From: Bacteroides sp. UBA1773
GTDB lineage: Bacteria; Bacteroidota; Bacteroidia; Bacteroidales; Bacteroidaceae
Assembly: GCA_002315285.1 (NCBI GenBank)
Contig: DCGR01000096.1
Span: 3,032 to 26,673, forward strand
Direction: 5' to 3'
DNA: 23,642 nt
In this document: positions 1 through 7,291 of the stretch, in pieces
Layout of the letters: the number at the start of each line of letters is the position of its first letter
Position numbering within the stretch: the stretch's first letter is position 1
Made by a program: the position numbers and the translations under genes
The notes under the pieces: generated by a model
The model's input: the letters and a program-made list of their open reading frames with translations, nothing else
Database searches by the model: none
Told to the model about the DNA's origin: nothing

Positions 1-24
1 ACAGCGTAGTTACACATATATATT

Positions 25-238
25 ATGGGGATTAACCCCATTCTCGAATTGCACACAATTGAAATTCAACTAAATAGGAAAACAAGATTTCGCGTACAAA
101 TGTACAACTTCTTTATGGAATGACCAAATATTGAGCAAACAAGTTGATCCGGATGGCTTTAGCTTTCCGCAGGAATTAGTACAACAGCCTATACTAAAAG
201 GAAATATAATACTCGGTGGTGACAGACATAAACAGTAA
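25..238 (+). pseudogene. Possible frameshifted remnant of an unrecognised gene
   Basis: Two overlapping plus-strand frames look more like protein than random DNA. Frame one starts at an ATG at 25 and reads MGINPILELHTIEIQLNRKT and on to a TGA at 121-123. Frame two is open from 74 to a TAA at 236-238, has no ATG, and ends with QPILKGNIILGGDRHKQ. A single-base frameshift near 110-120 would join them into one protein of about 70 residues. I do not recognise the family. It could also be chance, since both frames are short and the area is AT-rich. No promoter was identified. Confidence 0.22.
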
Positions 239-264
239 GTGTACGGTGAACTACGTGTGATTTC

Positions 265-306
265 CAAGTCTCCGACGGATGTTGCCCAATATCAGCCGGA
301 GACTTG
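265..306. terminator. Long hairpin between convergent ends
   Basis: A perfect 10-bp inverted repeat, CAAGTCTCCG (265-274) and CGGAGACTTG (297-306), encloses a second stem: GATGTT at 278-283 pairs with AATATC at 288-293, with one G-U pair. It lies 36 nt past the stop codon of the minus-strand esterase gene and also just past the possible plus-strand remnant, so it could end transcription from both sides. There is no clear T-run on either side, which weakens the call. Confidence 0.4.
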
Positions 307-341
307 TACTGTCGTAATGTTTTATGTTGCTTGAGCAACGA

Positions 342-1697
342 CTATTTCAAATGGTCGTTGATGAAGTTCTGGCGAGCCTTTCCAATGGTTTCGTTCCACT
401 CCTTGTCGAAGGGCTTGTTGGTGCCCGAATGCCAGCGGTAAGGATAGGGATGTATCTGCTTGTCGGGCGAAGTGGATACGTTGTAGGCCGCATGGACACC
501 TCCAGGGTGACAGGTCTCGTCAATCATACCCGATACCATGAAGAGTTTTGCCTTCGTGAACTGCAAGAACAACGCGCCATCGAAATAAGGCAGGATGCTT
601 TTGCCCAGTTCGGTGGCAGCATCCTTTTCATAAGGTGCAGGCCATCCGCTTTGACGGTTGTCAAGGAAACCTCCGAGATCGGTCAGCGCGGGTACATTGG
701 CCACAACGGCAGTGATGCGGCTGTCGAGTCCGGCAATGGCTTCGGCCTGTCCGCCTCCCTGACTTTCGCCTTGCACCAACACGCGGCGCCCATCCCATTC
801 GGGCAAGCTACACACATAATCCATGGCACGGACTTCACGCAGGAACATCAGTCGGAAGTAGAAGCTTTCCTTATCGACCAACGGACGGGAAGAGTAATCC
901 TTCAACTCGTTTTGCTCCAAGTCAACGTAATACTCCTTGGGCAAACCTTCGGGATATCCATGGGCATTGATATCGATGGCAATACAGCCATTACCACTCT
1001 TGGCATATCTCACGGCATCTTCGACAGAAGCGTGACACCAGTATCCAGAAACGCCTGCGGAGTGTACATTCAGGAAAATGGGCAATGACCCTTTTGCAGC
1101 CTTACGAGGCTTGACGAGGAAGCCACGTACCGGATTGCCTTCGGGCATGGAGATTTCTATGCCGTAAGCTTCAAAACGTTTGGCATCTTCCTTGTCGTTG
1201 ATTTTCATTTTCTTGAGTGTCACCTCGGGTTTCGACTTGCGGAGCTCGGCTTTCTGATTGTCCCAATATGCCATGAAATCGGCGGGTATTTCGTAGCCCG
1301 GGCGCATTTCCTCGGGTGCTACCATAAAACCTATCATGGACGAGGATTTCTCGTCGGCTGCGACCGACAACATGATGGCTTTCGGCTGTTGATAGACAGC
1401 TGAAAAGATAAGTTTCGGTTCGGTGGTAAGGTCGAGGGGAATCCGAACGGGCGACTCTTTCCTAGTGCCGTAATACCTTGTGCCCCCATCGTAGATGGAC
1501 ATGGCAAGAGGTTTGCTGAACTGTTCGGTGAGTTGTCCATAAATCTTAATGGTGTCTCCCTTTGCAAACACACCATCGCGGCTGTTGATGGTAAGGCGGA
1601 CTTGCTCAAGCAATGCGCGTTGTGCATGCAATGGTGAGAATGCAAGAGCGAACAAAATGCAGCATGTGCCAAAAATGACGTTACGTTTCATGGTCAT
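342..1697 (-). CDS. Secreted CE7-type acetyl xylan esterase / cephalosporin-C deacetylase family protein
   Basis: This 451-residue protein belongs to the AXE1 (carbohydrate esterase family 7) alpha/beta hydrolases, which remove acetyl groups from xylo-oligosaccharides and similar acetylated substrates. Residues 1-25 form a signal peptide with an Ala-containing cleavage site (LHAQ), so it is exported to the periplasm or beyond. Residues of roughly 30-140 form an extra beta-rich N-terminal domain, making the protein longer than the ~320-residue bacterial core enzymes. The catalytic triad is visible: Ser312 in GESQGG, Asp393 in MIDETCHP and His423 in YRWHSG. Two ATG codons (1697 and 1691) are possible starts; either keeps the signal peptide. 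The gene stands alone between two hairpins. It probably belongs to plant or host glycan use, but no SusC/SusD or glycoside hydrolase neighbour is in view. The exact substrate cannot be read from sequence. Confidence 0.9.
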   Translation of the reverse strand: MTMKRNVIFGTCCILFALAFSPLHAQRALLEQVRLTINSRDGVFAKGDTIKIYGQLTEQFSKPLAMSIYDGGTRYYGTRKESPVRIPLDLTTEPKLIFSAVYQQPKAIMLSVAADEKSSSMIGFMVAPEEMRPGYEIPADFMAYWDNQKAELRKSKPEVTLKKMKINDKEDAKRFEAYGIEISMPEGNPVRGFLVKPRKAAKGSLPIFLNVHSAGVSGYWCHASVEDAVRYAKSGNGCIAIDINAHGYPEGLPKEYYVDLEQNELKDYSSRPLVDKESFYFRLMFLREVRAMDYVCSLPEWDGRRVLVQGESQGGGQAEAIAGLDSRITAVVANVPALTDLGGFLDNRQSGWPAPYEKDAATELGKSILPYFDGALFLQFTKAKLFMVSGMIDETCHPGGVHAAYNVSTSPDKQIHPYPYRWHSGTNKPFDKEWNETIGKARQNFINDHLK

Positions 1698-1740
1698 GAA
1701 AATGTGAATTAAGTGTTGTGCGAAAATGTTTTGGCTTCTA

Positions 1741-1787
1741 TAAAGAGTAAAAGCGAGGAAAGTATATGCTTCCCTCGCTTTACTTTA
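1741..1787 (-). terminator. Strong hairpin downstream of the TPR lipoprotein gene
   Basis: Arms at 1741-1758 and 1773-1787 pair over about 16 bp (core GCGAGG/CCTCGC, flanked by TAAAG/CTTTA and GTAAA/TTTAC, with two single-A bulges). It starts about 30 nt past the stop codon of the minus-strand lipoprotein gene and before the start of the esterase gene. On the minus strand the second arm includes CTTTTACTCTTTA, T-rich as expected of an intrinsic terminator. It therefore separates the two minus-strand genes into independent transcripts. Confidence 0.6.
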
Positions 1788-1817
1788 TCTACTCGTATTA
1801 CTTTTGTAATTGGAGAA

Positions 1818-3491
1818 TTACTTCAGAGCATTGGCATACTTGGCAAACTCGATGTCGTTGGCAGCCTTGGCAGCCAAAGAAGAATCCTTAGCGATGGCGC
1901 TCTTCAAAGAGCTGCTTACCAATGAAGCGTTTTCGGTGCGAGCACCTACGATTGCCATCAGGTAGTCGGTCATGGCATCCTTGTTGGCAACAGCCTGCAG
2001 AGTAGCTTTGGCCTTGTTGTAATCCTTGTTCAGGATCTGAGCCTGAGCTGCAGAGTTGGTCTTTGCATCACCAAATGCGCTGACAGCCTGAGCATATTTT
2101 CCCTGCTTGATGTAGAGGTTACCAAGAGCTTCGTTAGCAGCATCAGCACCGGTTGCCTTGCCAAGGTATGCTTCGGCAGCAGGTACGTTGTTGTTTACGA
2201 GTTCGCAGAGACCCAAGTTGGCGTTTGCTTCAGGAGCATTGGCGTTCTTTGCAAGAGCCTGCTTGAAGTAGTTCTGAGCCTGTGCCAAATCGCCAGCTTC
2301 GAATGCCAACTCACCAAGGTTGTTGTATGCGCGGTAATCGTTAGGATAGAGCTGTGTGGTCTTCTGGAAGATAGCCTGCTGACGAGCCTTGTCGTTGGTC
2401 AGTGTGGCGGCGTACAGAATTTCTTCTACGCTCAGCACCTTGGGATCCGTATCGAAGGCTTCGTTGATTTCTTCATCCGAACGGCCAATGATTTCATAGT
2501 TGGCAGTCAGGCGTGCGCGACGGAGCTGTGGCAGGATGTCGTCGGCCAATGTCTTGTAAACTGAAGAAATGTTCTTAATCTCAGATTCACGCTGTTCGGG
2601 ATCCTTGTACATGGAAAGAACGCGAAGAATCAGGTCCTTGTCCTGCAGGTTAGACTTGGAAACGAGTTCCTGGAAGCCTTCCCAGTCCTGTGCAGTGTAT
2701 TTTGCATCAACAGTAGCGTCAACCTTAGCCTTCTTCAATTGCTTTGCAAGATACTTCTCAGTGTTGTTTTCACGGTTTTCAGCAAGACCGGAGTTCAACT
2801 GAACACCGCCATCAGGAGATGCGTATGCAGAAACCTCGATATTGTCGAGCTTGAAGTTCTTCTTGTCAGCGTCAACCTCAGAAACCTTTGCATAGAAGTC
2901 TTTCAACTCGCCCTTCTTCAACTCGCTGTTGCGAAGGTTAGCCTGCTGGATGAGGAACATGATGTTGGCTTCCTGAGCCTGCTTGATGATGCGCTGGTAA
3001 GCGTCCTTTGCATTGGATGCGTTGGAAGAACCGGCTGTAGCCAATTCAGAAGTAGCGATGACACCATCAGCAATCTTCACAGAAGGAATAGTGTAGGTCT
3101 TGCTACCCTTTGTCACAACGAAATCCAGGTAGAGTTCTGACTTGGCCATTTCAGGAACATAGTCGAAAGAAGCCTTCATGGTGTAGTCGCCACCTGCCTT
3201 GTAAGAGATGGTCTGACCGTTACCTTCTACCTTCTCGCCCTGGAAGAATGCAGGCTGGCCTTTGGCTTCGCCACCATTCCAACGAAGAACCGGAGTCACT
3301 TCTACAGATACTTTCTTCTTGAAGTATTTCTCAGGGAATTTTCCGTAAATAGTTACGGGAACCTTACCTGCTACTGCTTCCAACACTTCGGGATCAGTCG
3401 TGAAGTATTCAGAAGACAATGCGCCCATCTTGCTACAAGATGAAAGCACAATCACGAACAACGCCACAAGTGGCAAATAAATCTTTTTCAT
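1818..3491 (-). CDS. TPR lipoprotein with OmpA-like segment
   Basis: A 557-residue envelope lipoprotein. Residues 1-19 are a lipoprotein signal ending in LSSC, with Cys19 as the lipidation site. Residues about 30-145 form a beta-rich domain. Residues about 212-335 resemble an OmpA C-terminal (peptidoglycan-contacting) fold: SAYASPDGG followed by NSGLAENREN, keeping the Asp (227) and Arg (240) positions typical of that family. Residues about 365-510 contain tetratricopeptide repeats, for example YNNLGELAFEAGDLAQAQNY. The start at 3491 is preferred over an upstream in-frame extension to 3650: it gives the signal peptide and sits about 60 nt after a good promoter, and the extension would begin inside xerD. 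A structural or scaffolding role at the outer membrane is likely from the domains, but the exact function is unknown. Confidence 0.85.
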   Translation of the reverse strand: MKKIYLPLVALFVIVLSSCSKMGALSSEYFTTDPEVLEAVAGKVPVTIYGKFPEKYFKKKVSVEVTPVLRWNGGEAKGQPAFFQGEKVEGNGQTISYKAGGDYTMKASFDYVPEMAKSELYLDFVVTKGSKTYTIPSVKIADGVIATSELATAGSSNASNAKDAYQRIIKQAQEANIMFLIQQANLRNSELKKGELKDFYAKVSEVDADKKNFKLDNIEVSAYASPDGGVQLNSGLAENRENNTEKYLAKQLKKAKVDATVDAKYTAQDWEGFQELVSKSNLQDKDLILRVLSMYKDPEQRESEIKNISSVYKTLADDILPQLRRARLTANYEIIGRSDEEINEAFDTDPKVLSVEEILYAATLTNDKARQQAIFQKTTQLYPNDYRAYNNLGELAFEAGDLAQAQNYFKQALAKNANAPEANANLGLCELVNNNVPAAEAYLGKATGADAANEALGNLYIKQGKYAQAVSAFGDAKTNSAAQAQILNKDYNKAKATLQAVANKDAMTDYLMAIVGARTENASLVSSSLKSAIAKDSSLAAKAANDIEFAKYANALK

Positions 3492-3555
3492 AACTTTATT
3501 ATTAAACATTAAAAAAATATAGTAATTCAACTTATCGACAACACGTATATTTGCG

Positions 3556-3588
3556 CAAAAATAAGGATTATTTCTTGAAACACGCAAA
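3556..3588 (-). promoter_or_regulatory. Bacteroidetes-type promoter of the TPR lipoprotein gene
   Basis: Read on the minus strand, TTTG (3588-3585), a 21-nt spacer and TATTTTTG (3563-3556) match the Bacteroidetes primary sigma consensus TTTG-N19-21-TAnnTTTG. Transcription would start near 3549, giving a leader of about 58 nt before the ATG at 3491. A mirror -7 box, TATATTTG, lies at 3546-3553 on the plus strand. Confidence 0.7.
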
Positions 3589-3646
3589 TTATTTGCAAAA
3601 AAAATGTTTTTTTTCGTCATTTCAGGATGTTTCGTTCTACAAATGT

Positions 3647-4588
3647 TCATTTCTCAGGTGAGGAATGTTCCTTGGCCCACTTGATGTTGCGTGGATGGTG
3701 AAGCAGTATTTCACTTCGTAACATGTGACGGTCTATATGGGTATAGATTTCGGTGGTCCCAATGCTTTCATGTCCCAGCATACATTGTATGGCGCGTAGA
3801 TTTGCTCCTCCTTCGAGCAAATGGGTGGCAAAGGAGTGGCGGAAGGTGTGAGGACTTATTTTCTTTTGCAAATGAATTTGCCGTGCCAGTTCCTTGATGA
3901 TGTGGAAGACCATGATGCGACCAATGTTGGTGCCACGTGAGGTGAGAAACACCAAATCGTCGTATCCGGGTTTAGGCTGAAAGTCGAGGTTGCGTGTGAT
4001 GAAGTAGTTCTGCAATTCCTTGATGGCTTTTTCAGAGATAGGTACCAACCGCTGTTTGCTGCCCTTGCCTTCCACCTTGATGAATCCCTCGTCGAGATAT
4101 AGGTCTGACATCCTTAAATCGCAGAGTTCGGACACGCGCAGCCCGCAACTATACAGTACCTCGAGCATGGCCCTATTGCGATGTCCCTCTCGGGTGCTGA
4201 GATTGATGGCTGCGAGCAACGCATCTATTTCGTTCATCGTAAGCACTTCGGGCAAATGTACACCGATGTTGGGCGACTCCAGCAACTCACAAGGGTCGTT
4301 GTCGATGTAGCCATCCAAAAGCAGGAAATGATAGAACGACCTTATCCCGGAAAGGATACGGGCTTGCGAACGAGCTTGAATGCCGATGTCGCGCAAGCCT
4401 GCCGAGAATGACTCAAGATGGGCCAATGTGACTTCCGTAGCTGATAACCCTTCGGTGGCCAGGAAGTTGAACAATTTCGAAATATCGGTCAGATAAGCAT
4501 CAATGGTGTTTGCTGAAAAACCCTTTTCCAATTGCAGAAATTGCCTATATTTGGTTAATATCTTTTTTGTTTTATCCTCGTTTTCCAT
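3647..4588 (-). CDS. xerD: Tyrosine recombinase XerD
   Basis: A 313-residue site-specific tyrosine recombinase, the usual length for XerC/XerD, which resolve chromosome dimers at dif. The N-terminal SAM-like DNA-binding domain covers about residues 5-95 and the catalytic domain 110-300. All catalytic residues are present: Arg151 (SCGLRVSE), Lys175 (VEGKGSKQR), His247 and Arg250 (SPHTFRHSFA), His273 (LGHESIGTTEIYTH) and nucleophile Tyr282. The start at 4588 (MENEDKTKK) is chosen over an upstream ATG because the longer form would run into the aroQ coding sequence and lies beyond the -7 box at 4609-4616. It is not next to mobile DNA and has normal housekeeping context, so it is probably the cellular Xer enzyme, not an integrase. 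XerC versus XerD cannot be settled from this alone. Confidence 0.9.
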   Translation of the reverse strand: MENEDKTKKILTKYRQFLQLEKGFSANTIDAYLTDISKLFNFLATEGLSATEVTLAHLESFSAGLRDIGIQARSQARILSGIRSFYHFLLLDGYIDNDPCELLESPNIGVHLPEVLTMNEIDALLAAINLSTREGHRNRAMLEVLYSCGLRVSELCDLRMSDLYLDEGFIKVEGKGSKQRLVPISEKAIKELQNYFITRNLDFQPKPGYDDLVFLTSRGTNIGRIMVFHIIKELARQIHLQKKISPHTFRHSFATHLLEGGANLRAIQCMLGHESIGTTEIYTHIDRHMLRSEILLHHPRNIKWAKEHSSPEK

Positions 4589-4597
4589 TGTTTTTTG

Positions 4598-4616
4598 TAC
4601 TTTTGCCACAAAGATA
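4598..4616. promoter_or_regulatory. Overlapping divergent promoters of xerD and aroQ
   Basis: Two perfect -7 boxes face each other in the 37-bp gap: TACTTTTG (4598-4605, plus strand, for aroQ) and TATCTTTG (4616-4609, minus strand, for xerD), separated by 3 bp. Neither has a clear TTTG -33 box at the right distance. Each predicted transcript would start inside or beside the other promoter's -7 box, so polymerase could probably occupy only one orientation at a time. Confidence 0.55.
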
Positions 4617-4625
4617 GGAATAAAA

Positions 4626-5066
4626 ATGAAGAAACTTGTCATAATCAATGGGCCAAACTTGAATTTGCTTGGCACACGCGAGCCTCAGGTATATGGCAAC
4701 ATGTCGTTCGAACGCTATTTGGAGATACTTCGCAAGGAATATCCGATGGTAAAGATCGATTATTTGCAGACGAACATGGAGGGCGAAATCGTGAATGCCC
4801 TTCAGGAGTATGGCTTTCAGGACACTGGTATCGTGCTGAATGCCGCAGCGTATTCGCACACCTCCATAGCCATACTCGATGCCATCAGAGCCATTCAAGC
4901 ACCAGTGGTGGAAGTTCACATTTCGAACATCTACAGCCGTGATGAGTTCAGGCATCATTCGGTTCTTTCCGCAGCTTGTGTCGGAGTGATTATCGGATTC
5001 GGCTTGCTTTCATATAGATTGGCCATAGAAGCACTGCTTGATGAATACGACACCACAAATAGATGA
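4626..5066 (+). CDS. aroQ: Type II 3-dehydroquinate dehydratase
   Basis: A 146-residue cytosolic enzyme of the shikimate pathway that dehydrates 3-dehydroquinate to 3-dehydroshikimate. The length matches the small type II family, which forms dodecamers. Diagnostic motifs are present: NGPNLNLLGTREP with Tyr23 just after it (catalytic), NAAAYSHTSIAI at 72-83, and HISNIYSRDEFRHHS with His98 as the general acid. The start at 4626 (MKKLVIINGPN) puts the first motif at its usual position and lies about 20 nt after the -7 box. It overlaps the following methyltransferase gene by 26 bp, so the two are probably transcribed together. Confidence 0.96.
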   Translation: MKKLVIINGPNLNLLGTREPQVYGNMSFERYLEILRKEYPMVKIDYLQTNMEGEIVNALQEYGFQDTGIVLNAAAYSHTSIAILDAIRAIQAPVVEVHISNIYSRDEFRHHSVLSAACVGVIIGFGLLSYRLAIEALLDEYDTTNR

Positions 5067-5679
5067 CTACATACTGCAGCACATTGATGCGGAAAGCGAA
5101 TATCTGCAAAAGCTCTATCGCGACACTCATGTGAAGCTGCTGTATCCACGAATGGCATCAGGACATCTGCAAGGACGATTGCTGAAAATGCTGGTGGGAA
5201 TGGTCCGCCCCCAAACGATTCTCGAAATAGGCACTTACAGTGGCTATTCGACCCTCTGTATGGCCGAAGGACTGGGTGATGGCGGGGTAATACACACTTT
5301 TGAAATAAACGATGAACTGGAGGAATTTACACGCCCGTGGATCGAACGGTCGGCATTTGCGAAAAACATTGTGATACACATTGGGGATGCCTTGCAACTG
5401 ATACCTCCCATGAACATGATGTTCGACATGGCATTTGTAGATGGTGACAAACGTCACTATGCCGACTACTATACGATGATAATGCCCAAACTAAAGACGG
5501 GAGGATATATTGTTGCCGACAATACGCTTTGGGATGGACATGTGACAGAGAGAGACACGCACGATGCACAGACTTTGGGCATTCGGTTGTTTAATGACAT
5601 GGTGGCTTCGGACGAGGATGTGGAAAAAGTGATCTTGCCATTGCGCGATGGACTGACTATCATTAGAAAAATGAAATAA
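5041..5679 (+). CDS. SAM-dependent O-methyltransferase (Methyltransf_3 family)
   Basis: A 212-residue class I methyltransferase of the catechol-O-methyltransferase-like family. The SAM-binding glycine motif is ILEIGTYSGYST at residues 60-71, the acidic residue at the end of strand 2 is Glu88 (HTFEIN), and the metal and substrate-binding set is Asp134 (FVDGDK), Asp160 and Asn161 (VADNTLWDG). Bacillus YrrM/TrmR, a member of this family, methylates 5-hydroxyuridine in tRNA; a similar tRNA role would fit the nearby translation gene rbfA, but this is inference. The ATG at 5041 is used; a TTG at 5038 is also possible. The gene overlaps the aroQ end in another frame. Confidence 0.88.
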   Translation: MNTTPQIDDYILQHIDAESEYLQKLYRDTHVKLLYPRMASGHLQGRLLKMLVGMVRPQTILEIGTYSGYSTLCMAEGLGDGGVIHTFEINDELEEFTRPWIERSAFAKNIVIHIGDALQLIPPMNMMFDMAFVDGDKRHYADYYTMIMPKLKTGGYIVADNTLWDGHVTERDTHDAQTLGIRLFNDMVASDEDVEKVILPLRDGLTIIRKMK

Positions 5680-5702
5680 TCATCAATACATATATCAAGA
5701 GA

Positions 5703-6038
5703 ATGGAAACAACCAGACAGAACAAGATTTGCCGACTCATCCAAAAGGAGCTGAGTGATATCTTCCAACAACAAACCCGGACAATGAATGGAGTACTTGT
5801 CTCGGTAACCACCGTGCGCATCAGTCCAGACCTAAGCATTGCACGCGCATACCTCAGTGTTTTCCCTTCGGAAAAAGCGGAGGAAATAGTGGCGAACATC
5901 AACAACAACATGAGGTCAGTGCGTTACGAATTGGGCACGCGTGTACGTCATCAACTGCGCATCATCCCTGAGTTGAAATTCTTTGTGGATGATTCGCTCG
6001 ACTATGCTGCGCATATCGACGACTTGCTGAAAAATTAA
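5703..6038 (+). CDS. rbfA: Ribosome-binding factor A
   Basis: A 111-residue protein matching RbfA, which binds the 30S subunit during late 16S rRNA maturation. The sequence follows the family pattern: an N-terminal basic helix (RQNKICRLIQKELSDIF), a strand with VSVTTVRISPDLSIARAYLSV at about 34-54, and the C-terminal region LGTRVRHQLRIIPELKFFVDDSLDYAAHID (79-106), the KH-like fold's signature. It lies 23 nt after the methyltransferase gene and 13 nt before the permease gene, in the same direction, so it belongs to the aroQ group transcript. Confidence 0.93.
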   Translation: METTRQNKICRLIQKELSDIFQQQTRTMNGVLVSVTTVRISPDLSIARAYLSVFPSEKAEEIVANINNNMRSVRYELGTRVRHQLRIIPELKFFVDDSLDYAAHIDDLLKN

Positions 6039-6051
6039 GGGGAAGAATGTA

Positions 6052-7281
6052 GTGAGACTTTCGTTCTTCATAGCCAAACGCTATCTGTTCAGCAAGAAGT
6101 CGCATAATGCGATCAATGTCATCTCTGCCATATCGGTGTGTGGTATAGCTTTTGCCACGCTGGCATTGGTTTGTACGTTGTCGGTATTCAATGGATTCCA
6201 TGACCTGATGGAGTCGCTGTTCACTGCCTTTGACCCAGAACTGAGAATCAGTCCGACATCGGGTAAGGTGTTTGACCTGAACGATTCACGCATCAAGCAA
6301 ATAAAGTCGTGGAACGAAGTGGCCGTGTTCAGTGCTTCGTTGGAGGACAACGTGATGGTGCAATACAAGGACAGACAAATCATGGCGACCATCAAAGGAG
6401 TGGAAGAGAATTATGAACAGCTGACAGACATTGACAGCATTTTGTATGGGAAAGGTGACCCGTGTCTGCATACGGAACATTTTGATTATGCCCTGCCGGG
6501 CATGGGACTTGTTTCGGCACTCGGATGCGGAGTCCGCTTCGTTGACCCACTGACCATTTATGCTCCCATACGTGGAGCAAAGATCAGTATGAACAATCCG
6601 GCTGCGGCTTTTCACAAAGCCCAGCTTTATTCATCGGGGTTAGTATTCATGGTGAACCAGGAGCAATATGATGAATCGTATCTATTGGCTCCACTGCAGT
6701 TTGTGCAAAAGATATTCGATTACGACACTCAGGTAAGCGCCGTGAACCTGCGGTTGGAAAAAGGGTGTGACATCAACGACATAAAAGGACGCATCACAGA
6801 TACCTTAGGAACAGACTTCATGGTGCAAGACCGATTTGAGCAACAGGCAGAAACATTCAACATCATGAAAGTAGAAAAGCTGGTGTCTTACCTTTTCTTG
6901 TCGTTTATTTTGTTCATAGCCTGCTTTAATGTGATTGGTTCGCTTTCAATGCTCGTATTGGAGAAACGTAGCGACATTGCCACATTACACAATCTGGGGG
7001 CTGATGACCACTTGGTGTCGCGAATTTTCCTGTTCGAAGGTTGGCTCATATCGATTCTTGGAGCAATCATAGGCATCGTGCTGGGAGTAATACTCTGCTT
7101 GTTGCAACAACATTGGGGGCTGATTTCGTTGGGCAGTGACTTCATTGTGGACGCATATCCTGTCAGTGTGCATGTTGCGGATATAGTAGGCGTTTTTGCT
7201 ACTGTGCTCATCATTGGCCTTATGGCCGTGTGGATTCCTGTACATCGATTGCGTAATTCGTTGTTATCGTTTAACAAATAA
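6052..7281 (+). CDS. ABC transporter permease, LolC/LolE (FtsX-like) family
   Basis: A 409-residue inner-membrane permease. It has one membrane segment near residues 22-46, a large periplasmic MacB-like domain (about 47-275), then three membrane segments (about 278-302, 331-351, 378-396), the architecture of LolC/LolE, which release lipoproteins from the inner membrane. The FtsX-type core with LEKRSDIATLHNLGA (303-317) is typical of the coupling helix region. The start is a GTG at 6052, preceded by the purine-rich GGGGAAGA, which is unusual in this AT-leader-rich genome and supports the choice; the first residues MRLSFFIAKRYL match the family's conserved N-terminus. The partner ATPase (LolD) is not in the window. 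Confidence 0.85.
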   Translation: MRLSFFIAKRYLFSKKSHNAINVISAISVCGIAFATLALVCTLSVFNGFHDLMESLFTAFDPELRISPTSGKVFDLNDSRIKQIKSWNEVAVFSASLEDNVMVQYKDRQIMATIKGVEENYEQLTDIDSILYGKGDPCLHTEHFDYALPGMGLVSALGCGVRFVDPLTIYAPIRGAKISMNNPAAAFHKAQLYSSGLVFMVNQEQYDESYLLAPLQFVQKIFDYDTQVSAVNLRLEKGCDINDIKGRITDTLGTDFMVQDRFEQQAETFNIMKVEKLVSYLFLSFILFIACFNVIGSLSMLVLEKRSDIATLHNLGADDHLVSRIFLFEGWLISILGAIIGIVLGVILCLLQQHWGLISLGSDFIVDAYPVSVHVADIVGVFATVLIIGLMAVWIPVHRLRNSLLSFNK

Positions 7282-7291
7282 AAGGATATTT

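Noticed and set aside
324..1088. 254-codon plus-strand frame opposite the esterase gene
   Set aside because: Shadow of the CE7 gene, whose catalytic triad and signal peptide are clear.
3492..3650. N-terminal extension of the TPR lipoprotein to a start at 3650
   Set aside because: It would contain the promoter, overlap xerD and bury the lipoprotein signal 53 residues inside.
3935..3941. CACGTG-containing sequence as a possible parS site
   Set aside because: The CACGTG cores near 3935 and 22265 lack the flanking TGTT/AACA arms and lie inside coding sequence.
3647..4588. Phase-variation invertase or integrase for the R-M locus
   Set aside because: This tyrosine recombinase is about 15 kb away in a housekeeping setting and has the standard XerC/D length; no inverted repeats flank hsdS.
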